A DNA stretch of 64,000 nucleotides from JANLYC01 sp963750495 (GCA_963750495.1 CAVVQV010000004.1:62001-126000); one strand, 5' to 3'. Shown: positions 19,086 through 29,297, numbered from the stretch's first letter. Program-made: numbers and translations. The notes: generated from the sequence alone by a model not told the origin.

Positions 19086-20083
19086 GATCCCTCCACCTCG
19101 ACCCCCATGATCGATGCATAGGCCCGCGCGAGCCTTGCCACGTCGTGCCGTGCCTCTGCATCATGCGCCGCCACGTCTGCGATCACCAGCTCTGCCCCTA
19201 GTCCGTTCACCGTCTCCTCGAGCATCGCGACGTCGCCGACACCCGAGGGATCTGCGAGCACCACGTCGACCTGCAGATCGGGTGCGTGCACTGCCAACAC
19301 TTCCAAGTATGTGCTCGCCGAGAATCCTTCTGTCTCCCCAGGCTGAGGCGCCAGGTTGAGCGTCACGCAGCGGCGGGCACTGGCCTTGGTCAGCGCCGTC
19401 TGCAACTCCGGGACCAGCAGATGGGGCAAGACACTGGTGTACCACGATCCCGGCCCCAAGATCACCCAATCGGCGGCATGGATCGCGTCAACGGCCTCGG
19501 TGCACGCAGGAGGATCGGCTGGAACGAGCTCGACCGACTCGACGAGTCCCGTGGTGCTCGCCACCTCGACCTGGCCGCGGATCGTCGAGACCGCCTCGGG
19601 GTGTGCCGCATCGCTGCCGCGGACCTGCGCCACGATGTCGAGCGGGACGGCAGTCATGGGAAGGACGCGTCCCTGGGCACCCAGCAACCGGCCGACCCAG
19701 TCGAGCCCTTCGACATGCCCGTCGAGCAGCTCCCACAACGCCACGATGAGCAGGTTGCCGACAGCATGCCGGTGCAGCTCCCCTGCGCTCTCGAACCGGT
19801 GTTGCAGCACTCTCGCCCAGGTTCGGCCCCATTCGTCGTCACCGCAGAGTGCCGCGAGCGCCTGTCGCAGGTCGCCGGGCGGAAGCACCCCCAGCTCGCT
19901 CCGCAGCCGACCGGACGAGCCGCCGTTGTCAGCCACGGTCACGATGGCGGTCAGGTCGGAGACGAAGGTGCGCAGCGCACTCAGGTTCGCCGCCAGCCCG
20001 TGCCCGCCGCCGAGCGCCACTACCCTCAGGGCCGGCGACACCGGGTCGGCGGCTTCGACCCAGGCACCGTCGGACGCCGTCAC
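19082..20083 (-). CDS. yvcK: Gluconeogenesis factor YvcK/CofD-like protein
   Basis: 333 aa. N-terminal glycine-rich motif VVALGGGHGLAANLSALR and TVADNGGSSGRLRSE place it in the YvcK branch of the CofD fold, which binds UDP-sugars and affects cell-wall synthesis and growth on gluconeogenic carbon. LGPGSWYTSVLPHLL is also typical. Overlaps rapZ and whiA by 4 bp each, so rapZ-yvcK-whiA are coupled, a conserved order in Gram-positive bacteria. Confidence 0.93.
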   Translation of the reverse strand: MTASDGAWVEAADPVSPALRVVALGGGHGLAANLSALRTFVSDLTAIVTVADNGGSSGRLRSELGVLPPGDLRQALAALCGDDEWGRTWARVLQHRFESAGELHRHAVGNLLIVALWELLDGHVEGLDWVGRLLGAQGRVLPMTAVPLDIVAQVRGSDAAHPEAVSTIRGQVEVASTTGLVESVELVPADPPACTEAVDAIHAADWVILGPGSWYTSVLPHLLVPELQTALTKASARRCVTLNLAPQPGETEGFSASTYLEVLAVHAPDLQVDVVLADPSGVGDVAMLEETVNGLGAELVIADVAAHDAEARHDVARLARAYASIMGVEVEGS

Positions 20084-20949
20084 TCGCGCCCCAGGTCTCG
20101 ATGGACGACCGTCGTCTCGATGCCCCGGCCGGTCAGCCGGCGACCGAGCTCCTCGGCCATGGCGACGCTGCGGTGCTTGCCACCGGTACAGCCGACGGCG
20201 AGGTTGAGGTACTGCTTGCGCTCGCGGAGGAAGCCGTCGTCGACGGTCTGCAGCAGCGCGTCGAGACGGTCGAGAAACTCCTTGGCCGCAGGTTGTTGCA
20301 GGACGTAGCCGCTGACCTCGTCGTCGAGACCGGACTTGGGTCGCAGCTCGGGAACCCAGAACGGGTTGGGCAGGAACCGCATGTCGACGACCATGTCGGC
20401 GTCCACCGGAATGCCGTACTTGAAACCGAACGACACGATCGTCGCGCGCATCCGCGGCTCTTCGCCATCAGAGAAGGCCCGGGACACCTTGTCGGCGAGC
20501 TGGTGGACGTTCAGCATCGAGGTGTCGATCAATACGTCGGCCTCGCCGCGCAGGTCGCGCACCATGTCGCGTTCGCGCGCAATTCCGTCCAGCAGGCGGG
20601 CACCGCCCTGAAGCGGGTGCGGGCGCCGGGCCGCTTCCTGCCGCCTGACGAGCACCTCGTCCGACGCCTCGAGAAACAGCACGCGGGGCGGCGTGCCGCG
20701 CTCGTCCATCGTCGCCATCGCCCCCCGGAGGTCGACGAAGAAGCCGCGCGAGCGGACGTCGACGACCACCGCGATGTTGATGCCCTCGTCGTCCTCCGCG
20801 GTCAGCATCTCCACCACCGCGGGCAGCATCGACGGAGGGAGGTTGTCGATGACGAACCAGCCGATGTCCTCCAATGCCTTCGCTGCAGTACTGCGGCCGG
20901 CGCCCGTCATGCCGGTGACGATGATGAGGTCACCTGAGACAGCGCTCAT
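20080..20949 (-). CDS. rapZ: RNase adapter/nucleotide-binding protein RapZ (YvcJ)
   Basis: 289 aa. Walker A is GMTGAGRS near residue 13, followed by DIGWFVIDNLPPSML, which is diagnostic for the family. The C-terminal domain has GCTGGKHRSVAMAE. In E. coli RapZ controls GlmS through small RNAs; in actinobacteria the role is less clear, though the yvcK/whiA linkage points to cell-wall or division control. ATGA overlap with uvrC upstream. Confidence 0.93.
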   Translation of the reverse strand: MSAVSGDLIIVTGMTGAGRSTAAKALEDIGWFVIDNLPPSMLPAVVEMLTAEDDEGINIAVVVDVRSRGFFVDLRGAMATMDERGTPPRVLFLEASDEVLVRRQEAARRPHPLQGGARLLDGIARERDMVRDLRGEADVLIDTSMLNVHQLADKVSRAFSDGEEPRMRATIVSFGFKYGIPVDADMVVDMRFLPNPFWVPELRPKSGLDDEVSGYVLQQPAAKEFLDRLDALLQTVDDGFLRERKQYLNLAVGCTGGKHRSVAMAEELGRRLTGRGIETTVVHRDLGRE

Positions 20950-22952
20950 GGGGACTCCTTCGTCGCAGCTGGCTCGGAGTCGTCGATGATCTCACCTGTT
21001 GCCGTGTTGACGGCAACACCGGTGCTCCGACTGGCTGCGAGGGCCACCGCGATCGACTCGGCGGTACGTCGGCCGAACCCGGGCAGAGCAGCGATGTCGT
21101 CGATCGAGGCGGCGCGCAGCTTCTTCAACGAGCCGAAGTGGCGTAACAGCACCTTGCGGCGCACCTCACCCATTCCGGGCACGTCGTCGAGGACGCTCTC
21201 GACCATGCTCTTCGAACGCCGATTGCGGTGGTGCGTGATCGCGAAGCGGTGCGCTTCGTCGCGCACGCGCTGCAGCAGGTAGAGGCCCTCGCTCGTGCGG
21301 GGCAGGATCACCGGGTCCGATTGGCTGGGGCGCCATACCTCCTCGAGCCGCTTGGCCAGGCCGACGACCGGCACGTCGTCGATGCCGAGCTCGTCGAGCG
21401 CACGCTGCGCCGCGGCGACCTGCGGTGGCCCACCGTCGACGACGACCAGTCCCGGCGCATAGGCGAACTTGCGCGGTCGTCCGGTGTCGGGGTCGATGAG
21501 CGCCGGTCCACGCTCCTCGGGCGTCTCCCCCAGGTCGAGGTCGGTGTTCTCGACCCGCTCGTCGAGGAGGCGGCGGAAGCGTCTCGAGATCGTCTCGTGC
21601 ATGGCGGCGACGTCGTTCTGCCCCTCGAATCCGCGGATCACGAACCGGCGGTAGTCGCTCTTGCGTGGCAGCCCGTCCTCGAAGACGACCATCGAGGCGA
21701 CCACCTCGGTGCCCTGGAGGTTGGACACGTCGAAGCACTCGATCCGCAGCGGCGCCTCCGGCAGCTCCAACGCGTCCTGGAGCTCCTCGAGGGCCCGGCT
21801 CCGGGTGGTGAAGTCGCTGGCGCGCTTGGTCTTGTGCAGGGCGAGCGCCTGCTTCGCGTTCCGCGCCACCGTCTCCATGAGCGTGCGCTTGTCGCCGCGT
21901 TGCGGCACCCGCACCGAGACCTTGCTCCCGCGCTTGTCGCCGAGCCAGATGCGCAGCGCCTCGAGCTCACCGGGGCGCTCGGGCACCAGCACCTCCCGGG
22001 GAATCGCGTCGTCGGTCTCGGCGTCGTACAGCTGGATGAGGAACAGGTCGAGCAGCTCGGGCAGCTCAGCGTCGTCGACCCGGTCGGCTACCCAACCCCG
22101 CTGCCCACGGACCCGCCCACCTCGGACGAAGAAGACCTGGACCGCGATTTCAAGGGGGTCCTCGGCGACCGCGATGACGTCGGCATCGGTGCCGTCGGCG
22201 AGCACGATCGCGTTCTTCTCCATGGCCCGGGTCAGAGCGCCGATGTCGTCGCGCAGACGGGCGGCCCGTTCGTACTCGGTGGCGTCGCTGGCCTGCCGCA
22301 TCTCGCGTTCGAGGCGCTTGATGTGCTGGCTGGTCTGGCCGGCGATGAACGTACAGAAGTCGTCGACGATCTCGCGGTGCTCCTCCGCGCTGACGCGCCC
22401 GACGCACGGTGCTGCGCACTTGCCGATGTAGCCGAGGAGGCAGGGCCGGCCGATCTGTGCACTGCGTTTGAAGACACCGTTGGAGCACGAGCGCATGGGG
22501 AACACCCGCAAGAGCAGGTCGACGGTCTCGCGGATCGCCCAGGCGTGGGAGTACGGGCCGAAGTAGCGCACGCCCTTCCGCTTCGGCCCGCGACCGACCA
22601 TGACCCGCGGGAACTCCTCGTTCATGGTGACCGCGAGCCACGGATAGGACTTGTCGTCGCGATACTTGACGTTGAACCGAGGGTCGTACTCCTTGATCCA
22701 GGAGTACTCCAGCTGGAGCGCCTCCACCTCCGTCTGTACGACGGTCCAGTCGACCGAGCCGGCCGTGGTGACCATCCGCGCAGTGCGCTCGTGCAGATGG
22801 GCGACGTTCTGGAAGTACGACGACAGCCGCGCCCGCAGCGACTTCGCCTTGCCGACGTAGATCACCCGCCCGGCCGTGTCCCGGAACCGGTACACACCGG
22901 GCGCATCGGGAATCGACCCGGGTGCGGGTCGATAGGTGGCGGGATCAGGCAC
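20946..22952 (-). CDS. uvrC: Excinuclease ABC subunit UvrC
   Basis: 668 aa. Makes both incisions in nucleotide excision repair. Order of parts: GIY-YIG nuclease (PGVYRFRDTAGRVIYVGKA, residues ~20-38), UvrB-binding UVR motif (middle), RNase H-like nuclease (IECFDVSNLQG, VVDGGPPQ), and tandem helix-hairpin-helix at the C-terminus (VPGMGEVRRKVLLRHFG, LPGFGRRTAESIA). GTG start; TAGGGT ends exactly six bases before it, so it is probably leaderless. Followed by rapZ with a 4-bp overlap. Confidence 0.96.
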   Translation of the reverse strand: MPDPATYRPAPGSIPDAPGVYRFRDTAGRVIYVGKAKSLRARLSSYFQNVAHLHERTARMVTTAGSVDWTVVQTEVEALQLEYSWIKEYDPRFNVKYRDDKSYPWLAVTMNEEFPRVMVGRGPKRKGVRYFGPYSHAWAIRETVDLLLRVFPMRSCSNGVFKRSAQIGRPCLLGYIGKCAAPCVGRVSAEEHREIVDDFCTFIAGQTSQHIKRLEREMRQASDATEYERAARLRDDIGALTRAMEKNAIVLADGTDADVIAVAEDPLEIAVQVFFVRGGRVRGQRGWVADRVDDAELPELLDLFLIQLYDAETDDAIPREVLVPERPGELEALRIWLGDKRGSKVSVRVPQRGDKRTLMETVARNAKQALALHKTKRASDFTTRSRALEELQDALELPEAPLRIECFDVSNLQGTEVVASMVVFEDGLPRKSDYRRFVIRGFEGQNDVAAMHETISRRFRRLLDERVENTDLDLGETPEERGPALIDPDTGRPRKFAYAPGLVVVDGGPPQVAAAQRALDELGIDDVPVVGLAKRLEEVWRPSQSDPVILPRTSEGLYLLQRVRDEAHRFAITHHRNRRSKSMVESVLDDVPGMGEVRRKVLLRHFGSLKKLRAASIDDIAALPGFGRRTAESIAVALAASRSTGVAVNTATGEIIDDSEPAATKESP

Positions 22953-22958
22953 GCGTCC

Positions 22959-22964
22959 ACCCTA
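22959..22964 (-). promoter_or_regulatory. -10 box TAGGGT of a leaderless uvrC promoter
   Basis: TAGGGT, then GGACGC, then the uvrC GTG on the minus strand. Confidence 0.5.
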
Positions 22965-23035
22965 CGAGTCGGCACACCGAGGTCGCACGCCGCGCCGTTT
23001 GTCGTCGCCTGGCCAGCGAAATCATGCTTTCCCCG

Positions 23036-23041
23036 TATACT
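23036..23041 (+). promoter_or_regulatory. -10 box TATACT for the acyltransferase gene
   Basis: TATACT is a near-consensus -10 hexamer 46 bp before the ATG at 23088. No good -35 is visible at 17 bp. Confidence 0.4.
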
Positions 23042-23087
23042 GCGTCCATCTCGCGCACTCATCGGTGAGCGAGAACCGGGGGAATAC

Positions 23088-25040
23088 ATGGGGGAGACTC
23101 TGCCGCGGGCGCATCGCCCGCAACTGGACGGCGTGCGCGCGATCGCGGTCACGCTCGTTGTCATCTTCCATCTCGGTTTCACCTGGCTGCCCGGCGGCTT
23201 CACCGGTGTCGACGTCTTCTTCGTGCTGTCCGGCTACCTGATCTCGGGCTTGCTGCTGTCCGACGCTGTCCGCGACGACCGGATCAGACTGGCCAGGTTC
23301 TACGCCCGTCGCGCCCGCCGACTTCTCCCGGCGGCGGTCGCCACCGTGATCTTCACCGTGATCGTCGACAAATATCTCTCGTCCCCGATCGACTATCCGC
23401 ATCTGCGGCGCCACGCCACCTCCGCGGTGCTCTACTTCGCGAACTGGGACTCCGCCACGCTCAAGACCGGCTACTTCGCCGTCGACACCCAGCTGAGTCC
23501 CTTGGCGCACTTCTGGTCCCTGGCAGTCGAGGAGCAGTTCTACTTCATCTGGCCGGCCGTGGTCATGTTCGGCCTGTGGTTGGCCCGACGCCTCCGACGC
23601 CGCATCGACCAGGTGCTGCTGATCGTGTTTGCGGCAATCACGGCGACCGGCGTCGTGGCGGCGATACTTCTCACGGGGACGACCGCCGCGTACTACGGCA
23701 CCCACACGAGGGCGTTCGAGCTGTCCGCCGGTGGCCTGCTGGCCATCGCCATGCACCGGCGTGGGCAACGACCCGACGCCGCCGACGAGCGTGGCCTCGC
23801 GAATCGGCTGACCGTCCTCGGCACCGTCGCCTGCGTGGCCCTGGCCCTCTCGATCGATGGCGGCACGACCTATCCCGGCTGGGCGGCTGTGGGGGTCACC
23901 ACAGCAGCCATCCTGCTGATCGCGGGCGCCGACCTCAGCAACAGCTCGGCCGCGGCGCGGGCCCTTGGCAACCCGTTGTTCTCCTGGTTGGGCAGGCTCT
24001 CCTACAGCATCTACCTGTGGCACTGGCCGCTCATCGTGTTCTTCGCCGACGACCTGTCCAGGCCGGTGCTGGTCGTGGTCGTCCTGGCGGCGGCCCAGGC
24101 GTCGTACACGCTCATCGAGCAACCGCTGCGGCTCCGCACGCTGCCCAGGGCGCCGCACCTAGCGGTGGTGATGAGCGGCATCAGCGCCTCGGCGCTGCTC
24201 GGTCTGGTCCTGATCCCCTGGTATCTCCACGTCACGCCCGCACAGCAGGACCTCATCGACGAGCTTGCGCACACCGCGGTCAAGGTCCATTGCATCAACG
24301 GCCTGGAGTACGACGCAAGCCATCTGTCGTGTGTCTTGCACGTAGGCAACGGGCCGACGGTTGCCGTGGTCGGCGACTCGCACGCGGAGATGTGGATCCC
24401 GGCGCTGACCCGGCTCGCCGAGCGGCGCGACTGGACCCTGATCAAGACCACACATCCCGGCTGTCCCGTCGACGACCTGCAGCAAGCCGCGCCGGAGCGG
24501 CAGCTCGAGTGCGCACCTTGGCGGGCGGCGGCGTTCCCTGAGCTGATCGCAACGTTCGACCCCGACTACGTGATCCTCGCTACCCGCTCTTACCAGATGC
24601 CCCTGGACGGTGGCAGCCACGACGACCTGAAGCCCGGCACGCCCGAGCACGTCGCAGCGTGGGGTGAGTCCTGGGACGAGCCCCTGGATCTCCTCTCACG
24701 CCACGGCGCCTGGCTCGGGGTCATGCAGGTGCAGCCGACGCTGCCGCAGGGCATCCTCGCGTGCCTGGCGGGACACGCGCACGACAGCACTGCGTGCGAC
24801 TTCCCGTTGTCGGCGGACGCTGCCCTACCGTCGTACACGAGCGAGATGCGCCTCGTTGTCGGCCAACACAGACACGTCACCCTGCTCGATCCGACCCCAT
24901 GGATCTGTCCTGCCGGGATGTGTCCTGCCCTCTCGGACGGGATAAAAGTGCATACCGACGACGACCACCTGGGCGCGGACTTCGTCGCAGCGCACGCCAG
25001 GGATCTCGCCCGGCTGTTGGCCACCATGGGCCTGCGCTGA
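23088..25040 (+). CDS. Membrane O-acyltransferase (acyltransferase-3) with C-terminal SGNH domain
   Basis: 650 aa. Residues 1-~380 are an OafA/YrhL-type acyltransferase: start RPQLDGVRAIAVTLVVIFH (Arg and catalytic His) and about ten membrane segments. Residues ~420-650 are an extracytoplasmic SGNH hydrolase-like domain, with block I as VVGDSHAEMW and the terminal Asp-x-x-His as DDDHLGAD. Proteins of this architecture O-acetylate cell-surface glycans or lipids; the acceptor here is unknown. The ATG at 23088 follows GGGGGAA. It stands alone between divergent uvrC and the TPR gene. Confidence 0.88.
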   Translation: MGETLPRAHRPQLDGVRAIAVTLVVIFHLGFTWLPGGFTGVDVFFVLSGYLISGLLLSDAVRDDRIRLARFYARRARRLLPAAVATVIFTVIVDKYLSSPIDYPHLRRHATSAVLYFANWDSATLKTGYFAVDTQLSPLAHFWSLAVEEQFYFIWPAVVMFGLWLARRLRRRIDQVLLIVFAAITATGVVAAILLTGTTAAYYGTHTRAFELSAGGLLAIAMHRRGQRPDAADERGLANRLTVLGTVACVALALSIDGGTTYPGWAAVGVTTAAILLIAGADLSNSSAAARALGNPLFSWLGRLSYSIYLWHWPLIVFFADDLSRPVLVVVVLAAAQASYTLIEQPLRLRTLPRAPHLAVVMSGISASALLGLVLIPWYLHVTPAQQDLIDELAHTAVKVHCINGLEYDASHLSCVLHVGNGPTVAVVGDSHAEMWIPALTRLAERRDWTLIKTTHPGCPVDDLQQAAPERQLECAPWRAAAFPELIATFDPDYVILATRSYQMPLDGGSHDDLKPGTPEHVAAWGESWDEPLDLLSRHGAWLGVMQVQPTLPQGILACLAGHAHDSTACDFPLSADAALPSYTSEMRLVVGQHRHVTLLDPTPWICPAGMCPALSDGIKVHTDDDHLGADFVAAHARDLARLLATMGLR

Positions 25041-25175
25041 TCAATGGATTTCGCGCCGTCCGATGGCGGATACTGGATGCAGATGGGCAGCGACCTCGCA
25101 CGGCCGGCACGTGTTGGTCCGTGCATGAGTCCACTGGCTCGATAGTTTTGCGCCGGGACGAGGGAGGAGGCGGCG

Positions 25176-26474
25176 ATGCCACACGTCAGCGACCAGTACG
25201 GTCTCAGGCTTTCGACCTCAGCAGCCGCCGGTTCGGCGTACAACCGCGGCGTCGGTGCGCTGCTACGCGTGAGCCAGGGTTCCCTCGACGGGATCTCCGA
25301 GGCCATCACCCATGACCCCACGTTCGCACTCGGTCACGCCGGGCTCGCCCTGCTCGGTCACGAGTACGGCGCTGCGGTCGACGTCGACGCCCGTATCGCC
25401 GCCGCTCTTCGGCACTGTCACCAGGCGACGGAGCGCGAACGCAGCCACGTGCACGCCGCCGTCGAGCACATCCGTGGCAACTCCGAGCCGATGCTCCGTC
25501 ATCTGAGCGACTTCCCCACGGACGCGATGCTGCTGTCAGTGGCCGTCCCGACGATCGCGTTCGCCGGGGTCACGACGGTGCCTGAGGAGTCGTGGAGCAT
25601 CGTCGAGCGAGCCCGGCCCTCGTACGGCGACGACTGGTGGTTCGCCGGGTTGCTGGCGTTCATCCGGCAGGAGCAACGGCGTTGGGACGAGGCGATGACG
25701 CTCTCGTGCCGCTCGCTCGAGGTCGAGCCTGCGGCCGGTCACTCCGTGCACGCCCGCACGCACGTGCACTACGAGACCGGCGACCACGCGGCCGGCCGTG
25801 ACTGGCTGGACGGCTGGATCCGCGGACCGGGCACGCAGTCGGACAACCTGGCCCACTTCTCGTGGCATGCGGCTCTGCACGAGCTCTCGATGGGAGATCT
25901 CGCTGCCGTGCAGGCCAGGTATGCCGAGGAGCTGGCACCGCCGACGGTGGCCGGCTGCCGGGCTCTCGTGGACTCCTGCTCACTGCTGTGGCGCTGGGCC
26001 ATCACGCCGGGGGCCCACGACGTCCCGGACGTCCAACCCGTGGTCGACGTGATCGAAGACGACCTGCTCGACCGCCCGGCCACCGCGTTCATGGCGCTGC
26101 ATGCGGCGGTGACGTTGTGCGCGCTCGGTGACCTCGACCGGCTCGACCGGCTCGATGCGTGGGCCGCGTCCCACGCCGATCCGACCTACGCCGAGGTGGT
26201 GGCGCCGCTCTGCGCTGCGCTGCGGTCGCTGGCGGCGGGTGACCCCAGCCGAGCCGCCGACAGCCTCGGCCTGCTGATGGGCGGCGTGTGCCGTCTCGGG
26301 GGAAGCGACGCCCAACGCGAGGTCGTCGAGGACACGCTCATCGCCGCCCTGCTGGCCGCTGCCCGTTTCGACGAGGCGCGACGGGTCATCGACCGCCGGC
26401 TCGACCGCCGGACCTGCCGTCGCGACGAGGCGTTCCTGGCAGCGGCGTCCACGGGAGCTGCTCCCACCGACTAG
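25176..26474 (+). CDS. TTC38-like tetratricopeptide repeat protein
   Basis: 432 aa, all-alpha, no signal peptide. Start QYGLRLSTSAAAGSAYNRGV and the following HAGLAL segment match TTC38-family proteins, which are built of TPR-like helix pairs. Function unknown; members are cytoplasmic and often solitary. GGGAGGAGG stands six bases before the ATG. Converges on the GH15 gene with a 9-bp gap. Confidence 0.7.
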   Translation: MPHVSDQYGLRLSTSAAAGSAYNRGVGALLRVSQGSLDGISEAITHDPTFALGHAGLALLGHEYGAAVDVDARIAAALRHCHQATERERSHVHAAVEHIRGNSEPMLRHLSDFPTDAMLLSVAVPTIAFAGVTTVPEESWSIVERARPSYGDDWWFAGLLAFIRQEQRRWDEAMTLSCRSLEVEPAAGHSVHARTHVHYETGDHAAGRDWLDGWIRGPGTQSDNLAHFSWHAALHELSMGDLAAVQARYAEELAPPTVAGCRALVDSCSLLWRWAITPGAHDVPDVQPVVDVIEDDLLDRPATAFMALHAAVTLCALGDLDRLDRLDAWAASHADPTYAEVVAPLCAALRSLAAGDPSRAADSLGLLMGGVCRLGGSDAQREVVEDTLIAALLAAARFDEARRVIDRRLDRRTCRRDEAFLAAASTGAAPTD

Positions 26475-26483
26475 CGCCGCCCT

Positions 26484-28699
26484 TCAGCCGGCATAGCGAT
26501 GGGCCACCACCTCGGGGCGCTCGACCGGATGACCGACTTGGATGGACCAGGCCAGCCGGACGTACTGGGCGTGCGTCCACAGCAGCGGCGTCGCCGACAA
26601 CGTCGCGGTGCCGGGCCGGAAACCTGGCTGCCCCGCCGGCGGGCGGTTGTCCCAGACCTGCTCGGGCATCAGTCCGCCCTGGTTGCTGGTGGCGGCCATC
26701 GCTCGCAGGCGTGGAGCGGCGCTGGTGCCGCGGAGCAGCTCGAACTCGCCGCGCTCACCGGCAAAGATCGGCCAGAGCCGTCCGAGCGTCGTGCGGCTGC
26801 CGGGGGTGAACCCGATGTCCCACGGATCTCCGTCTGCGGTCTCGCCGTAGCCGTCGCCCGAGTAGCGGTACCAGAAACGACCGTTCGGCGTCCGGACCGA
26901 CAACTGGTCGTCGACCACCCGACGGTGTTGCCGATGACCGGGTCGTCGGCGGGCTTCACGCCGAGGCGGACCAGCTCGAGGAAGCTCGGATCGACCACGG
27001 CGCGCTGGTCGGCCTGCTCGCCGGAGTTGCCGAGGTCATACGTCGTACCGGTGTTCGGGTGGCCGTCCTTGGTGAGCCGCACGTAGTACGGCTGTCGGCT
27101 CAACGGGCCGTTGGTGGTCACGGTCCAATCGTCGACCCGGCGTTGCCAACGATCGGCCACGCGCAGGTAGCGCTCAGCTCTCGCGTCGGCTCCCTGGGCC
27201 CGGGCGAGGTCGGCGGCGCACACGAGACCGGCGATCTCGCTGGCGATCGTGGCCGGTGAGTAGCCGTCCTGCTCCTCCCAGCGTTCCTGCTGGGTCCACG
27301 GCGCGGTGTGCCCGTCCTGGCGGAACCCGACGATGAAGTCGGCGGCACTCCGCACGTGGCGCCACGTCGCAGCGTCCGTCCGGTGCAGCTGCCAGGCGAG
27401 AATGATCGGGTCCGCGGTCTCGTCGAGCTGGATGCTCGTCCAGTACGGCGTTCCGTCGGCCCGTGTGTTCTGCGGGAGGTGACCGTCGGGCTGCTGCTGG
27501 ACGGTGAACATGTACGTCAGGGCCCGTTCGGCTGCGGCGCGGTCGCCTTCGGCCAGCAGCGCGGTGGCGATCTGGTACTCGTCGCGCGGCCAGACCAGGT
27601 GGTAGGGACCGGAGTCGCCGGCCAGGTCGTCGTCGAAGCCCCAGGCCCAGGGCATCGACGGGGAAGCCACGAACGCACCTGGGTTGGCCTTGTCCTCACT
27701 GCTGGCCAGTACGACCTGCGACACGCGGTAGGCCTGGCGTTCGGCCGACGTGCGAAGGCTGGCGGGTGGACCGGGAAGACCCCGCAGGTAGTGATGCCAG
27801 CCGGCGGCGTACGCGGCCCGCGCGGGGCCGAAGCCGTCATGCAACGACGCCGCCGCCGACTGCTCGGCCGCCGCGACATCCGGACCGAAACCGATCGCCA
27901 GCGTGGTCGTCGACCGGTGCAAACCGTCCGGACGCAGCCCGGCGGTGCCGACCACGTTCCCGTCCGGTGCCGATGCGAAGCTCCAGTCCATGGTGTGGTC
28001 GGCGGCGATGTCACGCCAACCGTCACTGGTGCCGACGTAGCCACTGGAGGCGCGATCGAAGCCGTCCGACGCCATCAGCGCGGAGGCCACCGAGCCGTCG
28101 TGAGCGAGCAGCGCGTCGCTCCTCGTCGTGGCCGAGTCGTCGTTGCCGTTGCCCGACAGGTCGGGGTCGAACATGGCGTAGACCTGGAGGGGCTGACCGG
28201 TCAGCGATCGAAGTGCCGTCCGGACCAGCACGGTGGATCGAGCCGGGTCAGGCACGAACGTGGTGGTCAGCCGCCAGCGGTGCTGGGGGTCCGACGCGAT
28301 CTGGCGGTAGGTGCCGGAGCGGTCGTCGAGCAGCCGGGTTCGGACGTGCATCCGGCTGGTGAGGGCCGAGAACGTGTGGCCGTCCGACACGATGAAGTCG
28401 AGCGACCGTCCGCTCGGGGTACTGATGTCGGGGTAGTAGATCTCGCTCATCCGGCCGCCCTGCAGCGTCAGCCAGACATGGCTCGCACGCGACCGTGCGG
28501 TGGCGTAACCCGTCTTGTCGGCCGGGACGTAGTCGGCCTCGACACCGGGTGCCCCGAATGCCTGGCCCCCGGCAGGTGCCGCCAACGCAGGTGACGCTCC
28601 GGCGGAGGTGGAAACCTGGACCGTGGTCCCCGCAATCAACGCTGCGGCCGCGGCTACGGCGACCCATCTGGTTGGCTGCACTGCAACTCCCCGCGTCAT
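26484..28699 (-). pseudogene. Secreted GH15 glucoamylase/glucodextranase, frameshifted
   Basis: Exported GH15 hydrolase of alpha-glucans. The signal peptide spans residues 1 to about 41 (Ala/Val core, ...PALAAPA). Catalytic-domain motifs include GPYHLVWPRDEY, the general-acid motif WEEQDGYSP (Trp474-Glu475-Glu476) and LPQNTRADGTPYW. After VIGNTV, at codon ~591 (about 26914-26925), the frame shifts. The remaining ~144 residues (VDDQLSVRTPNGRFWYRYSG... to the stop at 26484) are in another frame and hold the general-base motif MPEQVWD and TPLLWTHAQYVRL. One added base would rejoin them as NTVRVVDDQL. Without it, the acid and base sit on different reading frames. It is either a real inactivating deletion or a sequence error. 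Confidence 0.85.
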
Positions 28700-28721
28700 C
28701 GACCACCGGTCGCCGTGACGC

Positions 28722-28757
28722 GACCGGGCTACGGCGGGTGCGCCGTAGCGGCCGGTC
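28722..28757 (-). terminator. Hairpin after the Rieske lipoprotein gene
   Basis: CTACGGCG-GGTG-CGCCGTAG is a perfect 8-bp stem with a 4-base loop. It can extend outward through GACCGG/CCGGTC with small bulges. It lies 49 bp after the Rieske gene stop and before the GH15 start, both on the minus strand. Confidence 0.6.
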
Positions 28758-28805
28758 AGTGCCCCATCGGGGACGCCTCAAACGGCGGTGGGAGCACAGC
28801 GCGGG

Positions 28806-29297
28806 TCAGGCCAGCACGATGTCCGTGCCGTCGACCGTGACCTCCTTCGGCGGAAGCGGAGCCGGTGCAGGTCCTCCAACAACGCTGCCGTCCTCGATCG
28901 AGTACTTGCTGCCGTGACAGATGCAGTTGATCGTGCCATCGGTGACGTTGTCGACCGGACAGCCGTTATGAGTGCAGATGTTCGAGAAGCCCTTGAAGGT
29001 GCCGGCCGCCGGCTGCGTGATGACGACGCCGGCGTCATCGAGGATCAGGCCTCCACCATCGGGGACGTCGCCGGTGGACGCAAGGACGTTCCCGCCGCCT
29101 CCACCGTCCGACGGAGCGTCAGTCGTCGGGGTCGAGCTGCCGCCCGAACCACCGGCGTCGTTGGAGTCATTCGAGCTGCAGGCTGCCAGGACTGGGACAG
29201 CCAAACCGGCCAGCGCAGCACCTCGCAGCACGGTACGGCGGCTGGGGAGCTGCGCTGGCGATTCGCCGGCGCGACTCTCGAAGATCTCGTCCGTCAT
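28806..29297 (-). CDS. Tat-exported Rieske [2Fe-2S] lipoprotein
   Basis: 163 aa. Twin-arginine signal SRRTVLRG (Arg20-Arg21), hydrophobic core and lipobox LAAC with Cys40, then a Ser/Gly/Thr-rich spacer. The Rieske domain has ligands Cys108-x-His110 and Cys125-x2-His128, with Cys113 and Cys127 as the expected disulfide. It is predicted to be a membrane-anchored extracytoplasmic electron carrier of unknown partner. Start at the ATG at 29297, behind GAGGAG; the frame is open 25 codons upstream without a better start. Confidence 0.88.
   Translation of the reverse strand: MTDEIFESRAGESPAQLPSRRTVLRGAALAGLAVPVLAACSSNDSNDAGGSGGSSTPTTDAPSDGGGGGNVLASTGDVPDGGGLILDDAGVVITQPAAGTFKGFSNICTHNGCPVDNVTDGTINCICHGSKYSIEDGSVVGGPAPAPLPPKEVTVDGTDIVLA

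Noticed and set aside
21228..23087. Upstream extension of the acyltransferase frame by 620 codons
   Set aside because: It runs antisense through uvrC. Family similarity, a ribosome site and a -10 box all place the start at 23088.
26900..26940. Programmed frameshift or translational coupling in the GH15 gene
   Set aside because: No slippery heptamer or downstream structure was seen, and GH15 enzymes are not known to use recoding. A deletion or sequence error is simpler.
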